The notes beneath the pieces were generated by a model that was not told the origin of the DNA, did not search any database, and worked only from the letters and a program-made list of their open reading frames with translations. 64,000 bases of DNA from Adenophora triphylla var. japonica (lineage: Eukaryota > Streptophyta > Magnoliopsida > Asterales > Campanulaceae), in assembly GCA_022495995.1 (NCBI GenBank), contig JAFEMH010000339.1, forward strand, positions 682,001 through 746,000, in the 5' to 3' direction. Shown piece by piece: positions 21,540 through 31,282 of this stretch; the first letter of the stretch is position 1; each line of letters begins with the position of its first letter. A program made the translations under genes and the position numbers.

Positions 21540-22707
21540 CCTGAAAAGGTTGGCCTCCCATTATGTCATTCTAGGAGGCAACTGTACAAAAAGCGGTACC
21601 AAGGACCACTCCTCTTGTGCGTCACTCAAGAAAGGGCCAAAGAGTTGATGGCCAAAGTCCACAATGGTCCCTGCGGTCCTCATATGAATGCGAGCCACGA
21701 TGCAAGTCATCCTCGAGAATGGGTTACTCTTGGATTTCCATGGAAGCAGGCGTGTCGAGCACGTCCGAGCATGCGACAAGTGCCAGCGGTTTGCCAACCT
21801 CAACCATCTCCCGCCTCATGACCTATACTGCATGACGACTCCTTGACCGTTTGCAACTTGGGGTATTGACGTGATAGGGAAGATAGCCCCAGCAGGAAGC
21901 AATGGACACGAATTTGTGCTAGTAGCCATCGACTACTTCACCAAGTGGGTAGAGGCCAAGTCCTACAAGGTCCTCACCTCCAGAAAGGTTGCCCAGTTTA
22001 TCAAAGAAAACATAATGTGCAGATATGGGGTGCCCAACGAGATCATTTCCGATAATGGGTCGCACTTTGAAGGAGACTGCGATAGGTTACTGTCAGAGTT
22101 CAGAATCACTCGCCATAAGTCGTCCCCGTACAGACCTCAGACTAACGGAGCTGTGGAAGCTGCTAACAAGACGCTCGAACGGATCATTTGGAAAATGGCC
22201 ACCCGTGGTCGTGATTGGCCCGAAAAGCTGCACTTGGCACTCTGGGGCTACAGAACGTCTGTCAGAACAGCTACAGGAGAAACTCCTTTTGCCCTAACCT
22301 ACGGGATGGAAGCAGTGTTACCAGTGGAGTTGGAAATCCCGTCATTAAGGGTCCTCCTGGAAAACAGTGTCAATGAAGTAGAATGGTTGCGTAGCCGGCA
22401 TGATGAGTTGGCCCTGCTTGATGAGAGAAGGCTAAAAGCCATGGAACACACCCGAGCCTACCAGAGGCGAATGGCCAGAGCGTTTGACAAAAAGGTCAAA
22501 GCCAGAGACATCAAAGAGGGTGACTTAGTGTTGAAAGTGAATCCCCCTACCAGAGACAACCCCCTGGGAAAATGGGAACCCGTTTGGATCGGCCCGTATG
22601 TGGTGCAGAAGATACTATCGGGAGGAGCCATGAAGCTTGCAGACCTGGACGGCAATCCCTTTGTCCACCCAGTCAACGGTGATAAGCTTCGAAGGTACTA
22701 TGTCTAA
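21540..22707 (+). pseudogene. E2 integrase; zinc domain broken, catalytic core open
   Basis: The HHCC domain (LYKKRYQGPLLLC, KVHNGPCGPHMNA) is frameshifted near 21695. From 21871 to 22707 an open 278-residue frame covers the catalytic core: FVLVAIDYFTKW (D1), ISDNGSHFEG (D2), TNGAVEAANKT (E). It then has the C-terminal region GKWEPVWIGPYVVQKI and ends DKLRRYYV. All three DDE residues are present. It may be the best-preserved part of E2 pol, but has no natural start of its own. Confidence 0.92.
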
Positions 22708-23208
22708 AAGAAAAAAAAAATCTTAGTGCAAAAAGAGTAATGCCCAGCTAGGCTGAAAACCCTAAAAAGGGCGGTCTAGGCAAAAAACAGGGCTGCACAT
22801 AAAAAAATAGTTCACCAGAATGAACTACGAAGACCTGAGCCCCTTAGTCTTTCTTGTAAAAGGGGAACGTAGGCGGCCATTTATGGTTCGGTCTAAACAA
22901 TAAAAAAAGGGCAATCAAGCTTCCATGAAGTGCGTCCTAAACAATAAATAAAAATAAAGGGCATTCCAGTTTTCACGAAACGGGTCCTGAGCAAATCAAT
23001 AAGACATTTGAGTTTTCATAAAACGTGTCTTGATTAATTTCTAAGATAATATTTCTTGTTCATTACAAGTTAAAAACTTCTTGATGAGTTCAAGCACGGT
23101 CTACTCTTGACTCTGCTAACCTGCTACAAAGATCTAAAATACAAAAAATGCCTAAATAAACTAATGTGTTTGCAAAATGGCAATAAGGGAATCCTAAGAA
23201 AAGATCTG
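22708..23208. other. E2 spacer between pol and P2
   Basis: No gene. It holds an inverted phrase (about 22740-22795: GCCCAGCTAGGCTG, then CCCTAAAAAGGGCGG and TCTAGGC) that is shared with E3 at 42100-42155, followed by the hairpin at 22822-22878. The rest is AT-rich with aaataaaaataaagggca-type text. It would include the 3' ends of converging pol and P2 transcripts. Confidence 0.7.
22822..22878 (+). other. CTACG/CGTAG hairpin after E2 pol
   Basis: GAACTACG..GACCTGAGCCCCTT and AAGGGGAACGTAGG form CTACG/CGTAG and CCCCTT/AAGGGG stems. Equivalent copies lie after the pol genes of E3 (42222-42263) and E4 (49421-49470). Confidence 0.7.
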
Positions 23209-24697
23209 TCAGTCGTCATTCGCTGAGTCTTCTTTGGTCTTCATCCCTTTACCTCGACCCCGTCGAGTTTTCTTTCTCTTCTTCTCTATAATGTCAGTAT
23301 CCCTCATTCCGATCTCCGGTATCCTCACTGGAGCCTCCATCAGACCTGTGTCAATAAGTGCCCTCTCTACCCGGGCACGAATCCGTACTTCCTCCCTCTG
23401 AGCCTCAGTCAAAGGAGCGACTTCAGAGAGTCTCTTATATCGAGCCTCCATGTCTCTGATCAGATCACCTGACTGGTTATGGTGACTCACCTTAGCTTCA
23501 GTCTCCCTCAGAGTCCTACTCGAGTCGCAATCAGCCCCCAATAAAGTCTGACGTCTCTCCCCCAGAATGACCTGAGTCGCTCCCATTTCCCTTTCGTACC
23601 AGTCCAAGTAGACAGTGGTCAAGATGGTGCTCTTCCTGCTCCTGAAGATAGCCCTGGGTGGGAAAGCAGTGTATGTCCAAGCCCTCGAGAAGAATGAGAA
23701 GCTGGCTGGATCCCTCATATCCAATGGCATCACCTCCATGGTCCGGATATCATCCCAATCGCTCAATGGCTCCTGTAAGGCCCCGAACTGCCTGGATACC
23801 AAGCAGGGAATGTAGAAGGACGACCAGCAGAACCCTAGAACCCTCACTATATAGGACTCCTGAAATATCCTCACAGTGCAACCTCCAGTGAGGTATCCAC
23901 CAACGGATGTCCGAAGTGGATATCCTAGCCATCATCAGCTCCCAGCTACCCTGGTCCTGTTGCCTTGGTGCACCTCTCCGAGAAATCACCCAAGGGCACT
24001 AAGTCGGCAAAGCCCCGAGCCTCTCCTGCAGCCATAAAGTCAGCACAGCTGGACTCCCAGACCTCATGAAATGGTCTCCCCTAGCCATCCTGTCAATGCC
24101 ATGCAATGTTTCCCCCAAAACCAGTGGGACAATGTCCTTCCCAGCCCTGCAGTCTCTGACCATGTCCAAGAGACCACCATGACAGATCCCCACGGACTCA
24201 GCGGTGAACAGAGAAGAGAATATACAGAGGATAAAGGCATCCATAGCCACCGTGGTCGCAGCCATAGCCGGAGACCCAAACCTGCCTGAGATATCAGAAA
24301 GGTCAATCCTGTCCGGGGCTATCATCATCTCCTCAGCCTCTCCCAGAGAAATTTGCAGAAAAGATGCAAGCTTTGCCGCCATCGACACGTCTTCGATCAG
24401 CGGAATCGATATAGCCTCAATTTCCGGACCCCCAATCAAGGCTCGGAAGTCTTCATGCGTTGGGACAATCTCATTGTAAGAAAAGCAGTAAACGTGTCTC
24501 CGGACGTCCCAAAACTTTGCTGCTGCTCTCAAAAGGTCCCAATTGGGCGGGAGATCCCTCAAATGCCATAAAGACTTGATCTTGAAAGAAGAATCAAGCA
24601 GCCCCTTGTGAAATTGGAAGTTGTGTTTCACCCAAGATTGAAGATCGGACAGAAAACGGTCTCGCTTCCCCCTTTGCAATCTGACGGGCTTCTCCAT
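23209..24697 (-). pseudogene. E2 P2: PMD-like/DUF7745-like gene with two frameshifts
   Basis: A single-exon protein antisense to pol. The start MEKPVRLQRG at 24697 is preferred over the upstream ATG at 24790, which lies at or before the expected transcription start. The core reads FWDVRRHVYCFSYNEIVP then FRALIGGPEIE. It aligns throughout with the intact E3 P2 but changes frame near 24000 and again near 23880, leaving pieces 24697-23999, a middle part (about 23985-23880, SWELMMARIS.. DIRWWIPHWR) and 23874-23209. The C-terminus is very basic (KKRKKTRRGRGK), a likely nuclear signal. Function is unknown; PMD-family membership is inferred from motif style. Confidence 0.82.
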
Positions 24698-24797
24698 TGC
24701 AAAATGACCAAAGATGGTGTCTTTAAGTCCAATATGTGCTCTGGGAACAATTGGGACAAGTCTAGAGTGAAAATGAAATGAAATGGCCAAGCCTTGC

Positions 24798-24876
24798 TTT
24801 TATTCAGAAAATAACCAGTCCAGACAGAACTGTGAGCCGCACGGCCTCATTTGCCCTCAGGTCCATGCCGCACGGC
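24798..24876 (-). promoter_or_regulatory. E2 P2 promoter: paired CCGNNCGG sites and TATA-like box
   Basis: GCCGCACGGC at 24836-24845 and at 24867-24876, then a TGAATAAAAGC TATA-like box (minus strand, about 24797-24807). This matches the two-site layout of the E2 LTR. Confidence 0.75.
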
Positions 24877-25225
24877 TACATTCGCCATCTGCAGAAAAAA
24901 TCTGCAGCAACCAAAGTTGCTGCCCAAGGGAGTTTTCACCCCACTTTCTCAACCAAGACCTGTACAAAAACATGTTCAAAGGTCACCCAAGCATTTATAT
25001 ATCATTATAAATCATTTTGGCCCCGTTTCAGCCCCAATTCCAAGCAAAAAACTGCCCCGAGGCTCAAGTAATATGCAAATTAATAAAAGCATAAATAGAA
25101 AAGCAAATAAATTGTTAATACATTGTCTTCGCCCCATCGGCGCCCAAATAAAGCAAAAAATAAACAAAATGTGCATCAAATTTGTCCATTGTTTGTTTTT
25201 GTTCCTAATCCACTCTAGAGACCTC

Positions 25226-25579
25226 CTAGGCCTCCGATTCTTCTTCTTCTTCATCGCTGCTCAGCTCGTAGACGCTAGCCTCCCTCATCAAATTCTCTGT
25301 ATCGCTCACATCAGACAGATGGACATTATCGTGCCCGTACTCAGCCAGCTGCTCCAGAATGTCAGCATTGGGTCCCCGTCCCCGAGGCATGGCACTGGAA
25401 GAGTACTCCGAGGCCGATGAGGTAGACGTTGTGCCCCCGACATGCCTTCTCTTGCGCCCGAGCTCCCGTGCGTCCGCCGCTGCCTTTGAAGTGCAGGCCA
25501 GTTTCCTCAGAAGGGACCGGCACATGTCCTTCCAGCCCCTGTTCTGCCTGACCAATCTGTCATAGGTGCGAGCTGGAAC
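25226..25579 (-). CDS. E2 P1 exon 4, acidic tail
   Basis: 117 residues plus stop, VPARTYDRLVRQNRGW to SDEEEEESEA, acceptor TTCTCAG. A basic patch (GRKRRH) precedes a Ser-rich linker and the acidic end. Confidence 0.85.
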   Translation of the reverse strand, partial: VPARTYDRLVRQNRGWKDMCRSLLRKLACTSKAAADARELGRKRRHVGGTTSTSSASEYSSSAMPRGRGPNADILEQLAEYGHDNVHLSDVSDTENLMREASVYELSSDEEEEESEA

Positions 25580-27839
25580 CTGAGAAAAAGAGGAGAAAAA
25601 TCTCAGAAAAATCTCAGAATTGCAAAAAGCAAAGAAATCTGAAAGAGGAAAAAGATCCTAAAAGTATACTAACAGTGCTGTCAGGCGGCAAGGTGTACTG
25701 GGGCTCCCTAGTGTCGGGGACAGGAATCCTCAGCCTCCTTGGAACTCCGTGGACCACGTATGAAATGTGCGCAGGAGGGATCGGCGGGTCAGAAGGCTCG
25801 TCCTCCCCATATCCCTGAGTGACCGCCAGCTTCATCAGCTTCTGTGGCGTCCTCAGGCGCTGCTCCACAAACACAGCATAGGGGGTATCCATGTCAAAAT
25901 ACTCCTCTGCGGCTATACCTCCCTGGCACCTAGCAATCTCATCTGCCGGCCAATCCCTGGGCTGTAGCATCCGTGCTGGAGGATCATGGGGAGTAATGGC
26001 GTCCAATAGAGGGACATGGCCATGCTTCCTAGAAAATCGGTCCCCCAAATAGATGACATCATATGTCAGCCCAGTCAGCCATCTCCTCTGCCTCGTCGCC
26101 TCAATGGCCTCTCCTAGCAAAATCTCCAGATACCTGCCCCATGGGTAGAAGTCCACTCCGTCATGTCCATCCCTGTTGATGACCGGCCTAACCATCTTGT
26201 AGTCAAAGGTGATCCGGGTCTTCCCGGTGAACTTATCTCTCGCATCTCCCCTCCAGCGGATCATAGCAGGGAAGATGGTGATATCGCTCTGTTGGTTCCA
26301 AGGAAAGAACCCGATCACCTCACAGAACCAGACCTGCATGTTCAAAACATCAAAAAGGTCATTTCTCTCTCATAAAAGTCTCAAGACAGGAAGAGAAAAG
26401 AGAAAGAGAAGAGGGACTACCTCAAGGGCAAATGAAAAGCAGTCCATGGAGGCAGCCTTGTTCCGGCTGTACATATCCAGAGAGAAGTAGAGCTCCGCCA
26501 ATCCGGCCTCGCCCCACGAGACCGTCCCAATCCCGCCAACATCCTCCAGAGAGTCAAGGAGGCAAGTCATGGCCAAAGTCCCAGAATTTGCGAAGATGGT
26601 GACCGACAGCATCAACCACACAAAGGCTCTAGCAAGCTGGTGGGCAGTCACCTCACTAACGGCAAAGTCCCGTATGCAGTTCTGGACTGCCACCTCGACG
26701 TTCCTCGTCTCCATTCCTAGCCCCTTTGGAATCAACTCAAATCCAACCAAGGCTCTGAACTCCTCCGCTGTGATGTGGTCCCTCCAAGTCACAGGCCTCC
26801 CAGTGAACTGTAGGCCAGTGATAGCTGTAAAATCAGCGGGAGTCACTGTCAGCTCTCCCCAGCTAAGATGAAAGCTGTGGGTAGTGTCCCACCAAAACTC
26901 AGATAGGGCCTGGACCAAGCCCTTGCTCTTAGAGGTGATGTGGATCCCCATGCCGATCGCCTCAATGAATAAATCTAGGCCGGTAGCCCGCACCAGCTGC
27001 TTGGGGTTCGCCCCATTCTTCTCGAAATCGGGCATCCTCTCCCATAGCCTGACAGCAATCTCAGAAGGACCTCTAGACTTGTTCTCCTGTAGACAAGCAC
27101 AGCAAAGAAATGCATCAGTCTTTCATCTCATTTCAAAAGCATGCATATCTTCAAAAGTGCACATATTTTCAAAAGAAAAGCATTCATAAAAATTTTTCTA
27201 GCATCCTTTGCATGAAAAACACGGCTTTCATCACTTGAAACACGTCATGTCAAATCATATTGCTTTCCTAAAAGCACAAAATCACAATTTTCAAAATTCT
27301 TTGCACATAAGCATTATTTTTCAACAGAGTGGCATGCATGAATCCTTTTCATCTTCCAAAATCCTGTTTTCTCATTGATAATCAAAATTTTGACCTAGTT
27401 CTAGCACATGCAAGGGCTTCGTCTCACTTTAGACAATTATCATTCTTACTTTATTATCGAGAAAAAAGTGGGTCATTCTCACTATTTTTGTCAAATAAAT
27501 TGCACATGCATGTTCTTAGCCTCATAGGTTATTCATCAATGTCTCAAAATCATTCAAAAAATCCTAGGAAAATCCTAGAAAATTCTTAAAATTCGGGTCA
27601 AGCCCTAAATCAATCAATACTCAATCAAAATCGACGGAATTGAGCCAAATAAGAATGCTTACCCCAACCGATCGCGGGTTCGTCGATTTGTGCTCCCTTC
27701 TCCCCGGATAGAGCTCCGATGGAGACATAAGAAAGTCATACTTTCTTTCCGTACGGACAATCTCCTTCCTCCTCCTTTGAGCGGCCGCGGAGATGTTTCT
27801 TCTAGCTTGTCTCGGCATAGGATTACCCTCCGGATCCAT
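25226..27839 (-). CDS. E2 P1: intact four-exon plant-mobile-domain gene
   Basis: Exons 27839-27663, 27086-26421, 26333-25674 and 25579-25226 join, all phase 0 with GT-AG introns, into an unbroken frame of 618 residues starting MDPEGNPMPRQ. The PMD core is at about residues 122-160 (FWWDTTHSFHLSWGELTVTP, then FTAITGLQFTG). The tail is acidic (SSDEEEEESEA). No stop or frameshift occurs, although the sense pol of the same element is ruined. Intron positions match E1 P1 despite strong protein divergence. PMD proteins are nuclear and linked to transcription and silencing. The role here is unknown and could include control of the element's own promoter. Antisense placement lets the introns survive in the sense RNA genome. 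Confidence 0.88.
25674..26333 (-). CDS. E2 P1 exon 3
   Basis: 220 residues, VWFCEVIGFFPWN to LPPDST, acceptor CATGCAG, donor ACT|GTTAGT. Shared with E1 and E3: YPWGR, RRWLTGL..YLGDRFSRKHG, RLRTPQ. Confidence 0.87.
26421..27086 (-). CDS. E2 P1 exon 2 (PMD core)
   Basis: 222 residues, ENKSRGPSEIAVRLWERM to CFSFALE, donor GAG|GTAGTC. It corresponds to E1 exon 2 (236 residues), with shared SWGEAGLAELYFSLD near the end. Confidence 0.87.
27087..27662 (-). other. E2 P1 intron 1
   Basis: A 576-bp AT-rich intron with donor GTAAGC and acceptor TGTCTACAG. It contains one GCATCCTTTGCA unit (27203-27214) of the type arrayed in the E2 LTR. Confidence 0.78.
27663..27839 (-). CDS. E2 P1 exon 1
   Basis: 59 residues, MDPEGN to NPRSVG, donor GGG|GTAAGC. 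Rich in Arg and Lys. The upstream ATG at 27946 is in another frame. Confidence 0.8.
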
Positions 27840-27952
27840 TCTTGACCAAAGGAAGCAAGGGAATTGAAGGATTTTCGAATTTTCTCTCCTCTCTCTCTCT
27901 TCCTCGGCGTGTTCTTGGGCGGCAACAATGCCAAATGCCCGTTCAAATCAGA

Positions 27953-28023
27953 TTTTAAATAATCTGGAAAAATTAATCTTCTAGCCGTACGGCTTCTTTT
28001 TCCTCCCTCTCATGCCGGGCGGC
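27953..28023 (-). promoter_or_regulatory. E2 P1 promoter: paired CCGNNCGG sites and TATA-like box
   Basis: GCCGTACGGC (27984-27993) and GCCGGGCGGC (28014-28023) lie upstream of TTATTTAAAATC (minus strand, about 27952-27963), spacing about 21 bp. The start codon follows at 27839. Confidence 0.75.
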
Positions 28024-28234
28024 CTCATTCGCTCTGAGCAGAAATTACAATTTTGCCCCTGGACTTTCCACTTGGGCCTACAATTCCCGTTATCCTTTAA
28101 CTAAGATAACATCCTTTTCAGAAGATATCCCTTATCGCTTAAGTAATTAAGATTTCTTCCCAGTCGCCTCCGTTAATTCCGTTATAACGGGATAACGCTA
28201 GGTGACAACCTCCGAATTGTCGAAATCCGAACTT

Positions 28235-28576
28235 TTGCTACCTCTATCACGAATAGTGAAGTATGCTCAAGTCTTCTAAACTTAAGCTACCTCTTTCACG
28301 AATAGTGAAGTATGCTCAAGTTATCTAAACTTTAGCTACCTCTATCACAGATAGTGACGTACGCTCAAGTTATCCAAACTTTAGCTACCTCTATCACAGA
28401 TAGTGACGTACGCTCAAGTTCTTCCTAACTTTAGCTACCTCTATCTCCTCGATAGTGAAGTATGCTTCAGTTTTCCAAACTTTAGCTACCTCTATCTCCT
28501 CGATAGTGAAGTATGCTTCAGTTTTCTCAACTTCAGCTACCTCTATCACAGATAGTGACGTAAGCTCTAGTTTCTT
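28235..28576. repeat. E2 about 50-bp tandem repeat
   Basis: About seven units with TTAGCTACCTCTATCACAG, then ATAGTGA(A/C)GTA(T/C)GCTC. Each unit has an internal inverted piece (CTATCnnnGATAG). It lies between P1 and the 3' LTR. Confidence 0.85.
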
Positions 28577-28578
28577 CA

Positions 28579-28718
28579 GGTGACAACCTCCATTAATTGT
28601 CAATCAGGTGACAACCTCCATTAATTGTCAATCAGGTGACAACCTCCATTAATTGTCAATCAGGTGACAACCTCCATTAATTGTCAACCAGGTGACAACC
28701 TCCATTAATTGTCAAAAC
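28579..28718. repeat. E2 28-bp tandem repeat
   Basis: Five units of CAGGTGACAACCTCCATTAA plus TTGTCAAT. GTGACAAC and TTGTCA make the unit partly self-complementary. Confidence 0.88.
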
Positions 28719-28761
28719 CTCAAGGATCCTAAACATCGTTCCTAACTATCTAGTGATGCTT

Positions 28762-28805
28762 GAACTACGATCAAGGCTTGATTCCTCCGGGATACGTAGG
28801 TAGCC
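28762..28805 (+). other. CTACG/CGTAG hairpin, E2 3' copy 1
   Basis: GAACTACGATCAAGGCTTGA, then CGGGATACGTAGGTAGCC. Same orientation as the copy after pol at 22822. Confidence 0.7.
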
Positions 28806-29028
28806 TTTCATAAAAGGTCCAGCCATCCGACCACTTTGGTCACCCTGTTCCTTCGTCACTCATCAGTGATGAAGTAGCCCCTCATAGAGGTCTAGATATC
28901 TGACCACATCGGTCACTTCTAGCATATCCCCAGTAGGATCAATTGCTTGACCTCTTAGGTCATTTTCTCTTCTACTTCTCCAGCAAGAGACCAGTTTCTC
29001 TTCTCCATTCCTCAGTGGACCCTATTCC

Positions 29029-29073
29029 GAACTACGGCCTGGCTTGATTCCCACTCGGGATACGTAGGTAGCC
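29029..29073 (+). other. CTACG/CGTAG hairpin, E2 3' copy 2
   Basis: Second copy before the 3' LTR, with CTACG/CGTAG and TTCCC/GGGAT arms. Confidence 0.7.
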
Positions 29074-29180
29074 TTCCAGAGGTTCAGCCACTCGACCACC
29101 TCGGTCTCTCAATCCGTCTCGGCATTCTCGAGATCGGATCCTTTTCTATCGACAACCCCACTCGCCCTGCAAGTGACGTT

Positions 29181-29193
29181 GCCGAGGGGCTTC
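29181..29193 (+). promoter_or_regulatory. E2 polypurine tract
   Basis: GCCGAGGGGCTTC directly precedes the 3' LTR at 29194. It matches the E1 tract. Confidence 0.8.
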
Positions 29194-30918
29194 TGTAAGT
29201 ACCCAAATCTGACTCATGCCTTCCGGTTAAATTTCCCAACAATTTCGGTAAGTTTCCCGGTAATTCCCCGGACCTTCCTAGTGTTCCGGAAATATTCCGA
29301 AACTGTTCCAAAATAATTAAGGGCTGAAGGGGAAGCTTCCTAATTAAGAAACACGTTTTTCTTAATTAGGAAATGTTCTAGAATTTGTCACCTTGCATGA
29401 TTCTAGAAACATGCTGAGTCACAAGGGATAATGCCGCACGGCTGCATTAGCCAAGGACCTCTAGCCGCACGGCCTCATTAGCTATTTTCAGAAAGCCTAT
29501 AAATAGAGCCCTCCTCTACCCATTTTACATACACAATATCATCAACCATTACACAAAATACTATACTCAAGCAAATGCTGCGAAGTTAGGAAGCAAAAAG
29601 GGTGCCAAGAAGCCTCCTCCCTCCTCCTTGAAGATCTAGAAGTTGGTCCTTCCACCTAGCTCCACCCAAAGAAGAAGAGGCCACCATTGGTAACCTCTCA
29701 CTCCCTAAACTTGCATCCTAATTGCTCTATATGATTTAATTGCTCATTGCATTTCATATCTTGTTATTATCTTTGCTTGGGACTTGACATTCATAGTTAA
29801 AGATCATATCTTTATACCCCCTTTCCCCCTTTTACATGCATTAGGCATCCCTTGCCATTAAAGATGTAATCTTTTGAATCAAAGGTGCATCCTTTGCACC
29901 TAAAAACCCTATTTTTACATAAAAATGCCACCTTCATGCATCCTTTGCATATAAAAATCCAATCTTTATGATAAAAATGCATCCTTTGCAAATGAAATCA
30001 TTTTTCAAGCATCCTTTGCATTAAAGATCATATCTTTATCCTAAATTAGCATCCCTTGCTTCTTAAAAATGCAATCTTCATGCATCCCTTGCATATTTGA
30101 ATCCCAATTTCTTCATAAAAATACATCCTTTGCATAAAAATCATGTTTTTACATTAAAAAGGCATCCTTTGCAATAAAGATCACTTCTTTAAATCAAAAA
30201 AGCATCCTTTGCAATCCAAAAATGTCATCTGTTCACTAAAAATGTCATTTTTACATGCATTCCCCCATGTCCCCATTAGCAACCTTGGAACGGACCGGTG
30301 TAAAAGATCCTATCTTTACATCGTTTCTTCCATAAAAGGTTTCATAATTTCTTTAGAAAGGGACAACCTTGAACCCTATATCTCCAATTATCGCTTAAGA
30401 CGAGTATGAAGCATCTATATGAGCTCGACCGTCTTAAAGCATAGGATTGATGGGCTAAGGACCCTCCTTTTCTAAAGAACCTCATCTTTGACTATAAAGA
30501 GAGTCATTCTCTCGATCACGCAAGTCCCGAGGTTAAAATGCAATGATCACAAGTCCAAGATGAGGACGGGATCAAAATCCCGAATACATAAAATCCAAGA
30601 AATCCCGAGCGACAACCAATAAATGGTTTGTACGTCCGAAAGACAACTTGGGACATTCCCCCCCCCCTTATTTTCAAACACATGCACACAAGAAAGCACG
30701 GTTAATGAAATCTTGGGAGACTCGCTCCGGCAAGGCACCTTGGGTGAACGACGATCCGTTCTTCCCAAGGGGTAACTTAACCTCCGAACCCATAAAACCT
30801 TTTTTTCAAAGTTTTGAGGTAATCAAAATGGCGTGGCGACTCCGTTTTTCAAATTAAACCGGATGTCTTCAAACTCGCGTGAATTTCCAATACACAAAAT
30901 TTTGGGCCCACATTCACA
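29194..30918 (+). repeat. E2 3' LTR
   Basis: A 1725-bp copy of 13123-14859, followed by TSD cacgg. Promoter palindromes GCCGCACGGC are at 29443-29452 and 29464-29473. Confidence 0.93.
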
Positions 30919-30923
30919 CACGG

Positions 30924-31200
30924 GAAGATCGTGGAGAGCATTGAGAATTATGAGGCTGGGGATGAGAGAGTGGCTACTGTGCAGATTGCTAGGCCTTTTC
31001 TGTGGTTCGCTTTTTCGAGCACACTTTTTGGACACGCCGAGGGGACGGCGGTATTTGCCCTGCTGCAGACGTTGACTGATGTGGAGATGGCTGGAGAGGT
31101 ATCTTGGGGGGAGGCCGGGCTGGCAGAGCTATATTTTGCTCTGGATCGGTACAGCCGGAAGGCTGTCAGCTCCCTGACGTGCTTTGAGTTCCCTCTGGAG
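30924..31200 (+). pseudogene. E1 P1 exon 2, right half
   Basis: Continues the frame broken at 13122: KIVESIENYEAGDERVATVQ to CFEFPLE, donor GAG|GTATAAG. It joins in frame once E2 and one TSD copy are removed. Confidence 0.88.
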
Positions 31201-31282
31201 GTATAAGCTTCTGCTTTTTCTTTTCCTTAAGCACGCGTTGTTTCTTTCCGTACTTAATTGATGTAATTTTTACCTTTCGCAG

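Larger units (their letters stand above)
13123..30918 (+). mobile_element. E2: complete Tat/Ogre-like Ty3 retrotransposon with antisense genes
   Basis: A 17.8-kb element with LTRs of 1737 and 1725 bp, TSD cacgg (13118-13122 and 30919-30923), a tRNA-Arg primer site, broken gag-pol on the plus strand, then P2 and P1 on the minus strand, tandem repeats, a purine tract and the 3' LTR. The LTRs differ by only a small number of substitutions and one 12-bp indel, so the insertion is recent relative to pol decay. A second, archaeal-type RNase H identifies the Tat group. Confidence 0.95.

Noticed and set aside
24697..24790. Upstream start (ATG at 24790) for E2 P2
   Set aside because: It lies at or before the transcription start expected from the TATA-like box at about 24800. 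The next ATG at 24697 aligns with the E3 P2 start.
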